DNA of 47,652 nucleotides, taken from assembly GCF_001597745.1 (NCBI RefSeq), contig NZ_LUHJ01000074.1, positions 61,220-108,871 on the forward strand. The letters run 5' to 3'. This DNA is from Anabaena sp. 4-3 (GTDB lineage: Bacteria; Cyanobacteriota; Cyanobacteriia; Cyanobacteriales; Nostocaceae). The position numbers were made by a program, and so were the translations under genes. The notes beneath the pieces were generated by a model, which saw only the letters and a program-made list of their open reading frames with translations, was not told the DNA's origin and did no database searches. This document shows, in pieces, positions 35,837 to 43,852 of this stretch (the first letter of the stretch is position 1; every line of letters begins with the position of its first letter).

Positions 35837-36967
35837 ATGTACCTGAAAACTCTACACCTCCGGCATTTTCGCAACTACCAAGAGCAAAAGGTGGAATTTA
35901 CTGCTGCTAAAACGATTTTGGTGGGGAATAATGCTCAGGGTAAGTCAAATTTATTGGAAGCAGTCGAGTTACTGGCAACATTGCGATCGCATCGGATGGC
36001 ACGCGATCGCGATTTTGTCCAAGAAGGTGAACCAGTAGCCCAAATTCACGCCATCCTAGAACGGCAAATCGGCGTGAGTGACCTGAGTTTAACACTGCGG
36101 CGTAACGGTCGCCGCAGTGTTGCCATCAATGGCGAGTCTGTGCGGCGACAAATGGACTTTTTAGGAGTCCTCAACGCCGTTGAATTTTCCAGCTTGGATT
36201 TAGAATTGGTGCGTGGTAGTCCTGAAGTCCGGCGTAACTGGTTAGACACTCTCTTAGTTCAGCTAGAGCCAGTTTATGCTCACATTCTCTACCAATATAA
36301 TCATGTGTTACGCCAACGTAACGCTTACTTAAAAACTATTCCCGACTCAGCCACCAGCGTTGATCAATCAGCCTTGGCGATTTGGGATGCCCAGTTAGCG
36401 ACTACAGGCACAAGAGTAATTAGAAGACGCGATCGCGCCCTGCAACGACTTGCACCCCTCGCTGCTGCTTGGCACGCCAGTATAAGCGGCAGTACAGAAG
36501 TGTTACAAATTAACTACGCCCCCAATATTCCCATCACCCAAAACCAACCCGAAACCATACAGCAAGCCTTTTTAACAAAAATCCAACAGCGCGCCCAAGC
36601 CGAACTCTACCGAGGTACTACCCTTGTAGGGCCGCATCGTGACGAAGTAGAATTAACCATCAATCAAACACCAGCCCGCCTTTACGGTTCACAAGGACAA
36701 CAGCGCACCCTAGTATTAGCACTCAAACTAGCAGAATTACAGTTAATTGAAGAAGTCGTCAAAGAGCCGCCCTTACTCCTGCTAGACGACGTTCTCGCCG
36801 AATTAGACCCCTTTCGCCAAAATCAATTACTCGATGCCATTCAAGACCGTTTTCAAACCTTAATTACTACCACACATCTCAGTTCATTTGATTCCCAGTG
36901 GTTGAAATCCTCGCAGATTCTCCATGTCAAAGCCGGAGAAATCTATCCCACAGATGGGATGTTATGA
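35837..36967 (+). CDS. recF: DNA repair ATPase RecF
   Basis: A 376-residue SMC-like ATPase that acts with RecO and RecR to load RecA at single-strand gaps. Features: MYLKTLHLRHFRNY at the N-terminus, Walker A GNNAQGKS (residues 30-37), HRMARDRDF, the ABC-type signature YGSQGQQRT and Walker B LLLLDDVLAELD. Length and motifs are normal. The chosen ATG matches the family start. The frame stays open upstream through repeats, giving an in-frame ATG at 35792 whose product would begin with a low-complexity segment. The region upstream is wholly repeat, with no Shine-Dalgarno sequence. It lies 170 bp after the ATPase gene and could share its transcript. Confidence 0.96.
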   Translation: MYLKTLHLRHFRNYQEQKVEFTAAKTILVGNNAQGKSNLLEAVELLATLRSHRMARDRDFVQEGEPVAQIHAILERQIGVSDLSLTLRRNGRRSVAINGESVRRQMDFLGVLNAVEFSSLDLELVRGSPEVRRNWLDTLLVQLEPVYAHILYQYNHVLRQRNAYLKTIPDSATSVDQSALAIWDAQLATTGTRVIRRRDRALQRLAPLAAAWHASISGSTEVLQINYAPNIPITQNQPETIQQAFLTKIQQRAQAELYRGTTLVGPHRDEVELTINQTPARLYGSQGQQRTLVLALKLAELQLIEEVVKEPPLLLLDDVLAELDPFRQNQLLDAIQDRFQTLITTTHLSSFDSQWLKSSQILHVKAGEIYPTDGML

Positions 36968-37006
36968 AACCTTGAACAGATAAGTGTTTATCATTCAAAG
37001 AGTCGA

Positions 37007-37034
37007 TTGTCAATGAGTAAATCTTGCATATACT
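37007..37034 (+). promoter_or_regulatory. Likely sigma-70-type promoter of glgA
   Basis: TTGTCA and TATACT are separated by 16 bp and lie 45 bp before the glgA start. GAGGA precedes the ATG at about 7 nt. The hexamers fit the vegetative consensus well; no start-site data. Confidence 0.5.
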
Positions 37035-37078
37035 GATATGTATAGTAAAAATAAATTTTTGTAAAGCGAGGACTACGA

Positions 37079-38557
37079 ATGTACATTGTACAGATTGCCT
37101 CGGAATGCGCTCCTGTAATTAAAGCAGGAGGTTTGGGGGATGTTGTCTACGGCTTGAGTCGGGAATTAGAAATCAGGGGTAATTGTGTCGAACTGATTTT
37201 ACCTAAATATGATTGTATGCGCTATGACCATATTTGGGGACTGCACGAAGCCTACTTAAACCTGTGGGTACCCTGGTATGGCGGCGCAATTCACTGCACT
37301 GTGTATTGCGGTTGGGTACATGGAAGGCTGTGTTTCTTTATAGAACCCCATTCCCAAGATAACTTCTTTAATCGTGGCTGCTATTACGGTTGTGATGATG
37401 ATAATATGCGCTTTGCCTTCTTCAGCAAAGCCGCTTTAGAATTTCTCCTGCAAAGCAACAAACGCCCAGATATCATCCATTGTCATGACTGGCAAACAGG
37501 CTTAGTTCCCGTGATGCTGTATGAGATTTACAAATATCATGGCATGGCACATCAAAGAGTTTGTTACACCATCCACAACTTTAAGCATCAGGGAATTGGT
37601 GGTGTGCAGACACTCTGGGCGACAAACTTAAATCGGGAGTCGTACTACTTCCAATACGATAAACTGCAAGACAACTTTAACCCCTTTGCTATTAACTACA
37701 TGAAAGCGGGTATTGTCTACTCTAATGCAATCACCACAGTTTCACCCCAACACGCCTGGGAAGCAGCATACACAGAAGTAGGTTGTGGTTTAGGTCATAC
37801 TTTGCATTTACACCGTGACAAATTCCGTGGCGTGCTGAACGGTATTGATTACGATTTTTGGAATCCAGAAACTGACCGTTACATTCCCCATAACTATAAT
37901 CAAGAAGATTTTGAACAAAAACTGTATAACAAAAAAGCTTTGCGGGAACGGCTGATGCTAGGACAGAGTGATAAACCACTCATTGCTTACATCGGTAGAT
38001 TAGACCATCAAAAAGGTGTGCATCTTGTCCATCATGCCATTTATCATGCTCTTAATAAAGGCGCGCAATTTGTATTACTAGGTTCTGCCACAGAAGCCGG
38101 AATCAATGCACATTTTCAGCATGAAAAACAATTTTTAAGTAGCAATCCTGATGTTCATTTAGAACTAGGTTTTAATGAAGAATTATCTCACTTAATTTAT
38201 GCTGGGGCAGATATGATTATTGTCCCTAGCAATTACGAACCCTGTGGCTTAACACAAATGATCGGTTTGAAGTACGGCACAGTACCGATTGTGCGCGGTG
38301 TGGGTGGACTGGTAAATACAGTATTTGATCGAGACTACGACCAAAATATCCCACCAGAAAAACGTAACGGCTATGTATTCCATCAAACTGATCACGATGC
38401 TTTAGAATCAGCGATGAATCGCGCCATTGATTTGTGGTATCAGTCTCCTGACGCATTCCGCCAGCTAGCTATCCAAGGTATGAAATATGACAATTCATGG
38501 AATCATCCAGGAGGAGAATACTTAGATATTTACGACTGGATTAGATATCAGTGGTAA
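37079..38557 (+). CDS. glgA: Glycogen synthase (GT5), cyanobacterial GlgA2 type
   Basis: A 492-residue GT5 enzyme that extends alpha-1,4-glucan from ADP-glucose. The N-terminal KAGGLGDVVYGLSREL holds the sugar-nucleotide-binding Lys and GGLGD. IIHCHDWQTGLVPV, YTIHNFKHQG and GVLNGIDYDFWNP are family stretches. The C-terminal domain has YIGRLDHQKG and PSNYEPCGLTQMIGLKYGTVPIVRGVGGL with the catalytic Glu. Its MYIVQIASECAPV start and YGLSRELEIRG stretch match the second cyanobacterial paralogue (GlgA2) rather than the MRILFVAAE-type GlgA1, from memory. Start supported by GAGGA upstream. Confidence 0.95.
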   Translation: MYIVQIASECAPVIKAGGLGDVVYGLSRELEIRGNCVELILPKYDCMRYDHIWGLHEAYLNLWVPWYGGAIHCTVYCGWVHGRLCFFIEPHSQDNFFNRGCYYGCDDDNMRFAFFSKAALEFLLQSNKRPDIIHCHDWQTGLVPVMLYEIYKYHGMAHQRVCYTIHNFKHQGIGGVQTLWATNLNRESYYFQYDKLQDNFNPFAINYMKAGIVYSNAITTVSPQHAWEAAYTEVGCGLGHTLHLHRDKFRGVLNGIDYDFWNPETDRYIPHNYNQEDFEQKLYNKKALRERLMLGQSDKPLIAYIGRLDHQKGVHLVHHAIYHALNKGAQFVLLGSATEAGINAHFQHEKQFLSSNPDVHLELGFNEELSHLIYAGADMIIVPSNYEPCGLTQMIGLKYGTVPIVRGVGGLVNTVFDRDYDQNIPPEKRNGYVFHQTDHDALESAMNRAIDLWYQSPDAFRQLAIQGMKYDNSWNHPGGEYLDIYDWIRYQW

Positions 38558-38591
38558 GTCAGGGTTAATTAATACAGGACTTACGCAACTG

Positions 38592-38819
38592 GCACATTAG
38601 TAGGGTGCGTCAGAGGAACATTGTCTGGGTATAGTGAGGTTGGCTCGCACTGACGCACCCTACATTTTGGACTACATTTTGGAAATTTTTGATCGGCAAG
38701 GCACAATCGAAGCACATTAGTAGGGTGCGTCAGAGGAACATTGTCTGGGTATAGTGAGGTTGACTCGCACTGACGCACCCTACATTTTGGAAATTTTTGA
38801 TCGGGAAGGCACAATCGAA
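38592..38819. repeat. Two tandem copies (120 and 108 bp) each with a 14-bp inverted repeat
   Basis: Copy 1 (38592-38711) and copy 2 (38712-38819) are almost identical. Copy 1 has an extra 12 bp (ACTACATTTTGG). Each contains GTAGGGTGCGTCAG and its perfect reverse complement about 35 nt apart, so each can fold into a long hairpin. Only a few other base changes separate the copies. GTAGGGTGCGTCA-type terminal repeats are common dispersed elements in Nostoc-type genomes (recalled). A 77-codon minus-strand frame across them is not a gene. Confidence 0.85.
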
Positions 38820-39371
38820 GTGTCCCGAATCACGGTTCAATGACAGAATACAGCAATTGAACTGTTGAATTTTGTATGGCTGGATAAATATTAGCTCAGG
38901 AATAGGGAACTATAGAGACGCGTCAGCAGTATTTGAGGCCATATTTATGGTTTTTTCGCGAAAATTACCGCAATTTTGCGGAATTAGTAGATAAATTCGG
39001 GTGACATTGAGTCAATGAGTTTTTTGGTTTACGCGGAAATACGGATAAAAACTGAGTTAAATTCTGTTAATTTCACAGTGTTGTGTCTGTAGTTATAGCG
39101 TAAAAGTGACTGATAAGGTATCTGGCTTGCTTAAGTCTTTACCTTTTTTTGACTTAATTCAACCCAGTGTCTACTAATTTCAGTACAAGCATCTCCAATA
39201 ACCATAGCTTACTGATTGATGGTTTTCATGGAGTTTAGCCACAACTCTCTGGTTCACGGTTTTGGGTTGGCAGCTATACAAAACTATTGACTGAGCCTTG
39301 GTAGGAATTGTGGTGAGGCTGCTGCACAAATTTAGCCTACACGTATGGAATTTAGCTGAAGTAAAAGCAAC
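38820..39371 (+). promoter_or_regulatory. Long upstream region of the chemotaxis-like operon
   Basis: 552 bp without a gene before the PATAN-REC start. It contains a CCGCAA/TTGCGG mini-hairpin near 38968 and A/T-rich runs; no promoter pair is convincing. The length suggests a long leader or complex upstream control. Confidence 0.4.
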
Positions 39372-40439
39372 ATGAGCACAACTCCTATAACTAGCTACAG
39401 GTTAACTCAAAAACTACATCCCATATCTTTATTAGCACAACTAACCAGTCGTTGTGCTACTGGATGCTTGCGTGTATTTACAGGTGCAACGTTTTGGTCA
39501 ATTTATCTAGAGGAGGGTAAACTTACTTATACTTCTTATTCTGAACAGGGGTTTGAACGTCTTGATTATCACCTGCGGCGGTTGAGTCAAAAAATTCCCA
39601 GTCTCAACACTGCCACTCGTGTACAAATGCGCCTGATGTTTCAACCCCAGATTGAAAGTCAATCCCTCCCTTATGCTGATTATCAAGCAATTTGTTGGTT
39701 AGTTGAGCAAAACCATCTTACACCTAAGCAAGCAACTATCCTCATAGAAGAATTAGCTAAAGAAGTGCTGGAATTATTTCTAGTTGTCAAAGAGGGAAGC
39801 TATGAGTTTTATTCTGAACCGGATTGGCAAGCACTGCCAAAGTTTTGTCATTTAGACTTGCGTTTATTAGTGGAATGCTGTCAAAAGCAGTTACGAAATA
39901 GACAACGTGTTCAATCTTCAACTAATACTGCTGTCAGTTCTCCGGTGGAGTCGGCAAATCAACCACCGCAGACTCAAACATCACCACGAACTGGGCAACA
40001 ACTATCAAAATTAGATGGTGTTGAAGCTGTAGATAATCGAGGACAAAAGTTAGGCCAGTCTACTGTCAGGAAAAGTTTATATACTATTGCTTGCATTGAT
40101 GATAGTCAAGCAGTCTTGAATTCGATCAAAAGCTTTTTAGATGAGAAGGTTTTTACTGTTGTTCTCATTAATGATCCATTAAAGGCTTTGATGCAAATTT
40201 TGCGGAGTAAACCTGATTTAATTCTCTTAGATGTAGAAATGCCAAATTTAGATGGCTATGAATTATGTTCTTTATTAAGGAGGCATTCAGCTTTTAAGAA
40301 TACACCCATTATTATGGTGACTGGTAGAACAGGATTTATCGACAGAGCTAGAGCAAAAATGGTAAGGTCTTCTGGTTATTTAACTAAGCCATTTAATCAA
40401 TCCGATTTACTGAAAATGGTGTTTAAACATCTTGAGTAA
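39372..40439 (+). CDS. PatA-like PATAN-domain response regulator
   Basis: A 355-residue regulator. Residues about 1-180 form a PATAN (PatA N-terminal) domain: LTSRCATGCLRVFTGATFWSIYLEEGKLTYTSY near the start and EVLELFLVVKEGSYEFY later. A Gln/Ser-rich linker follows, then a receiver (about 235-355) with ACIDDSQ, the phospho-acceptor Asp287 in LILLDVEMP, and Lys in LTKPF. First gene of the five-gene cluster, as PixG/HmpA-like proteins are in related clusters. Its partner for output is unknown. ATG start, no clear Shine-Dalgarno sequence. Confidence 0.88.
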   Translation: MSTTPITSYRLTQKLHPISLLAQLTSRCATGCLRVFTGATFWSIYLEEGKLTYTSYSEQGFERLDYHLRRLSQKIPSLNTATRVQMRLMFQPQIESQSLPYADYQAICWLVEQNHLTPKQATILIEELAKEVLELFLVVKEGSYEFYSEPDWQALPKFCHLDLRLLVECCQKQLRNRQRVQSSTNTAVSSPVESANQPPQTQTSPRTGQQLSKLDGVEAVDNRGQKLGQSTVRKSLYTIACIDDSQAVLNSIKSFLDEKVFTVVLINDPLKALMQILRSKPDLILLDVEMPNLDGYELCSLLRRHSAFKNTPIIMVTGRTGFIDRARAKMVRSSGYLTKPFNQSDLLKMVFKHLE

Positions 40440-40485
40440 AGACAGGATGTATTTCCGATGCTAAAATCGCACCGCCAAGCACGAC

Positions 40486-40517
40486 AGTAGGGGTTTAGCA
40501 TTGCTCAATCCCTACTC
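40486..40517 (+). repeat. AGTAGGGGTTTAGC repeat with hairpin
   Basis: AGTAGGG pairs with the nearby CCCTACT, leaving an imperfect hairpin between the PATAN-REC and CheY genes. The AGTAGGGGTTTAGC core also occurs at 30578-30591. It may reduce read-through or set mRNA stability in the operon. Confidence 0.45.
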
Positions 40518-40567
40518 CCCACTATTTGCAATTTGATTGATGGCAATTATTTTGAGGAGATTTAGCA

Positions 40568-40945
40568 GTGAGTATAACTTTAGTTGGCACTATTTTGATT
40601 GTAGAAGATTCGCCTAGCGAGTTAGAATTAATGAGCTATTATCTGCAAGAAAGCGGTTACAATGTTGTCAAAGCTTCTGGGGCAAAGGAAGCAATGGAAA
40701 AAGCTTTATTACAACAGCCTGATGTAATTGTGACTGACGTAGTAATGCCGGGGATGAGTGGTTTTGAGTTGTGTCGTTCGCTGAAAAAGAACCAAATTAC
40801 AGAGAAAGTACCGATAGTTATTTGCAGTTCTAAAAATCAAGAAATTGACCGATTGTGGGCGATGAAACAAGGTGCTGATGCTTATCTCACTAAGCCATAC
40901 ACACGGGAAGATTTGCTGGAGGCGATTAAATCATTAGTGCTTTAA
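40568..40945 (+). CDS. CheY-like single-domain response regulator (PilH/HmpB type)
   Basis: A 125-residue stand-alone receiver: ILIVEDSPSEL acidic pocket, phospho-acceptor Asp57 in VTDVVMPGMSG, and conserved Lys in LTKPYTRED. GTG start supported by GAGGAG 8 nt upstream. Only 4 bp separate it from the CheW gene. It is the likely diffusible output of the cluster kinase, acting on the type IV pilus machinery as in PilG/PilH systems. Confidence 0.92.
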   Translation: MSITLVGTILIVEDSPSELELMSYYLQESGYNVVKASGAKEAMEKALLQQPDVIVTDVVMPGMSGFELCRSLKKNQITEKVPIVICSSKNQEIDRLWAMKQGADAYLTKPYTREDLLEAIKSLVL

Positions 40946-40949
40946 ATCT

Positions 40950-41447
40950 ATGAATAATTTACCAATTAAACTAGATATCAATCACAACAAAAATCAATTA
41001 GGTGATGGCTATCTCAAGTTTCAACTGAATCATCAGACTGCGGCTATTTTAGCTATGAGTTATATACAAGAGGCGGTAATTTTACCTGTGGATGCTATCA
41101 CGCCCATGCCGAATATGCCCGCCTGTATTTTAGGGTTAATGAATTGGCGCAGTCGCATAATTTGGGCGATTGATTTGCCGAGAATGCTGAATTTAGAATC
41201 TTTAGATAATCGGTTGCGGCAATACCATGTAATTGTGATTAAGGTAGAATCACTGTTGTTGGGTGTAGTTGTGCAGGAAATTAAGGGAGTGACTAAGTTG
41301 ATGCCTGATGAAATTCGTTCGCCTATAGGGCAGGTGGCATCTAGTTTAGTACCTTATTTGTGTGGTTGTGTTGTGCAGCCAGAAGAAATATTTTTGGTGT
41401 TAGATGCACAACCTATTGTAAATTCTCCTGTGCTGCACAATATTTAA
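40950..41447 (+). CDS. CheW-like adaptor (PilI/HmpC type)
   Basis: A 165-residue CheW-domain protein that couples the receptor to the CheA kinase. Typical stretches are ILPVDAITPMPNMPACILGLMNWRSRIIWAIDL and LLGVVVQEIKGVTKLMPDEI. It starts 4 bp after the CheY gene and precedes the receptor gene by about 110 bp, so co-transcription is expected. Confidence 0.92.
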   Translation: MNNLPIKLDINHNKNQLGDGYLKFQLNHQTAAILAMSYIQEAVILPVDAITPMPNMPACILGLMNWRSRIIWAIDLPRMLNLESLDNRLRQYHVIVIKVESLLLGVVVQEIKGVTKLMPDEIRSPIGQVASSLVPYLCGCVVQPEEIFLVLDAQPIVNSPVLHNI

Positions 41448-41556
41448 TTGTCGAAAAATCAGTTTTAGGGTTCTGATTGATGATTTAGGAAATGTAACTA
41501 GGTTTCATAAAAACGATATGGAGCAGAGTGACGATACTCAAGGTTAGTCAGCGTTG

Positions 41557-43764
41557 ATGCTATCGAAAAATATGAATGGTAAGTCAGAACAAATAAACAG
41601 TATTATTCATGAGCAAACCAGTAGTAAATATTTGAATTATCCTGTGAAATCTTTAAGAAGTTTGAGTTTAACTACAAAAGCAGTAATTTTCGCGATCGCA
41701 GTTGGTACACTACCTATATTGACTATCGGCACAGTCGCCTATAATCTGCTCAACAAGTCAATCACCCAGCAAATTACTAAATCTCAGCAAACAGAAGCTG
41801 TTGGGTTAGCAGATACAGTTAACCAATTTCTGTTAGAACGTTATCAAGACATTCAAAATCTCTCTTATCTGCCATCTTTCACTAATCAGCAAGTTAGTGG
41901 CAATATCACAAATGCAGCAAAACAAGCATTTCTCAATCAAATTATTCAAACGAAAAAACACTATGACAGCATTGCTATATTTGATGTCCAAGGTAATTTA
42001 GTGGCTGAGTCTACAGGCAAATCTATAAATAATCAAAAATCCCAGCGATATTTTCAAAAAATTTTACAAACCAATTCTTTGGTGATTAGTCAAGCCGAAG
42101 CATCCAGTATTTATATAGCCGCACCAATTAAAGAGATACTTACAAATAAAACTCTGGCGGTGGTGCGAGCGCGGATGCCGATAAAATCTATAGAAACAGT
42201 AATCAAAAATTACTCCAAGAATGGACATACATATAGCTTGCTTGACTCAACAGGAAAAATTAGGCTGAGTTCTGTCACAGATTTATTAAATAAACAAGCA
42301 ACAGCCGAGTATCCCGGTTTATCGCCCATACTAACTAATCAAAAAATTGCTAGTTTCACGACAACCAGACAAGTTAATCAAAAAGCAGAATTAGTTAATT
42401 ATGTGCCGTCGGAAAAGCTGCAAGGATTATCACAACTGAAATGGCAAATTTTATTTACCACAGATGCAGAAGTTTTATTTACAGCACAAAGACAATTACT
42501 GTGGACGATAGGTATAGGGACAATATTAACAGCTTGTGTTGTAGGTGCGATCGCTGCTTGGTTAGCACGGCGTACCACACAGTCGATTATCACAGCAAAT
42601 GCAGCTTTGGCACAGCTAAGTCAAGGTGAATTTCCTCCTAGTTTGCAGACAGCAACACCAGACGAACTAGGGGTATTAAATGCCAATATTAACCAAGTAG
42701 CGGCGCATTTACAGACTTTAGTTACGCAAAAAACATTTATCATCCCTAACTTTGACAGCGAACAACCACCAGACACCCTGCAATTACAACTTTTAGAATT
42801 GCTCACAAGTGTAGAAGGGGCAGCAAGCGGCGACTTAACAGTACGTGCTGATGTGACAGCCGGCGCAATTGGTACGGTTGCTGACTTTTTTAACTCTATC
42901 GTCGAAAATTTGCGGGATATTGTCACCCAAGTCAAACAAGCGGCGAGTCAATTAAACACAGCCATCGGTTCTAATGAGGGAGCAATTCGCCAGCTAGCCG
43001 AAGAAGCACTTATCCAAGCGGCGGAAATCAACCGCACTCTAGAGGCAGTTGACAAAATGACTAATTCCATGATAGAGGTTGCCTCCTGCGCCCAACAAGC
43101 GGCTACGGTTGCTAATCATGCCGCCCAAACCGCTAACAAAAGTGAACAAGCGATGGATTTGACTGTACACAATATTTTGTCTTTGCGGGATACTGTGGGT
43201 GAAACTGCCAGGAAAGTCAAACGTTTAGGGGTATCTTCTCAAGAAATTTCCCGCGTGGTATCCATCATTAATCAAATCGCTACCCAAACCAACTTGTTAG
43301 CTATTAACGCCAGTATCGAAGCGGCGCGGGCAGGGGAAGAAGGGCAAGGTTTTGGGGTGGTGGCGGAAGAAATTGGCGAGTTAGCCGCTAGAAGTGCCAC
43401 AGCTACCCAAGAAATTGAGTATATCGTTGAGAATATTCAACGGGAAACCAGCGAAGTAGTCAAGGTAATGGAGGTTGGTACTACTCAGGTAGTTGAGGGT
43501 ACGCAGATTGTGGAAGCAGCAAAACACAGCCTGAGTCAGATTTTAGCAGTTTCCCAACAAATTGATCGTTTAATTCAGTCGATTTCTACTGCTACGACTT
43601 CCCAGGTGGAAACATCACAAACTGTGAGTAAATTAATGCAAGATATTGCGGCGATTTCCCAACGCACCAGTGACTCATCGCGTATACTTTCCCAATCTCT
43701 ACAACAAACTGTTGAAATTTCTCACCAGTTGCAAGAAACTGTTGGTACTTTTAAAGTCAGTTAG
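41557..43764 (+). CDS. Methyl-accepting chemotaxis protein (PilJ/HmpD type)
   Basis: A 735-residue receptor. A cytosolic leader precedes TM1 (about 40-66). A sensor domain of about 245 residues of dCache-like character follows ([31 protein letters not shown]), then TM2 (about 313-336), HAMP segments (about 337-480) and a coiled-coil signalling domain. Its hairpin tip is [22 protein letters not shown] with [10 protein letters not shown]. There are no phytochrome-type GAF domains, which separates it from PixJ/PtxD light receptors. The ligand is unknown. ATG at 41557 chosen; the TTG one codon earlier is less likely. Confidence 0.92.
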   Translation: MLSKNMNGKSEQINSIIHEQTSSKYLNYPVKSLRSLSLTTKAVIFAIAVGTLPILTIGTVAYNLLNKSITQQITKSQQTEAVGLADTVNQFLLERYQDIQNLSYLPSFTNQQVSGNITNAAKQAFLNQIIQTKKHYDSIAIFDVQGNLVAESTGKSINNQKSQRYFQKILQTNSLVISQAEASSIYIAAPIKEILTNKTLAVVRARMPIKSIETVIKNYSKNGHTYSLLDSTGKIRLSSVTDLLNKQATAEYPGLSPILTNQKIASFTTTRQVNQKAELVNYVPSEKLQGLSQLKWQILFTTDAEVLFTAQRQLLWTIGIGTILTACVVGAIAAWLARRTTQSIITANAALAQLSQGEFPPSLQTATPDELGVLNANINQVAAHLQTLVTQKTFIIPNFDSEQPPDTLQLQLLELLTSVEGAASGDLTVRADVTAGAIGTVADFFNSIVENLRDIVTQVKQAASQLNTAIGSNEGAIRQLAEEALIQAAEINRTLEAVDKMTNSMIEVASCAQQAATVANHAAQTANKSEQAMDLTVHNILSLRDTVGETARKVKRLGVSSQEISRVVSIINQIATQTNLLAINASIEAARAGEEGQGFGVVAEEIGELAARSATATQEIEYIVENIQRETSEVVKVMEVGTTQVVEGTQIVEAAKHSLSQILAVSQQIDRLIQSISTATTSQVETSQTVSKLMQDIAAISQRTSDSSRILSQSLQQTVEISHQLQETVGTFKVS

Positions 43765-43780
43765 GAAGTGGGGAAAAATA

Positions 43781-43852
43781 AATTCAAAATTCAAAATTCA
43801 AAATTCAAAATGACTAATAACTAATGACTAATAACTAATGACTAATAACTAA
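43781..43852 (+). repeat. Short tandem repeats forming the cheA leader
   Basis: AATTCAAA-type units (four) are followed by three perfect 14-bp units TGACTAATAACTAA (43811-43852). The next, broken unit TGACTATG supplies the start codons. The array fills most of the 87-bp gap after the receptor gene, and no Shine-Dalgarno sequence is present. Repeat-number change would alter spacing. Confidence 0.85.

Noticed and set aside
35601-35874. Minus-strand frames of about 75 codons across the G-rich array
   Set aside because: They give only Pro/Ser/His low-complexity peptide from the 9-bp repeat.
38581-38814. 77-codon minus-strand frame after glgA
   Set aside because: It is the translation of the two tandem repeat copies, with the same peptide twice; no independent coding evidence.
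38592-38819. CRISPR array
   Set aside because: Only two units with no unique spacers; the whole 108-120 bp repeats, so it is a tandem duplication.
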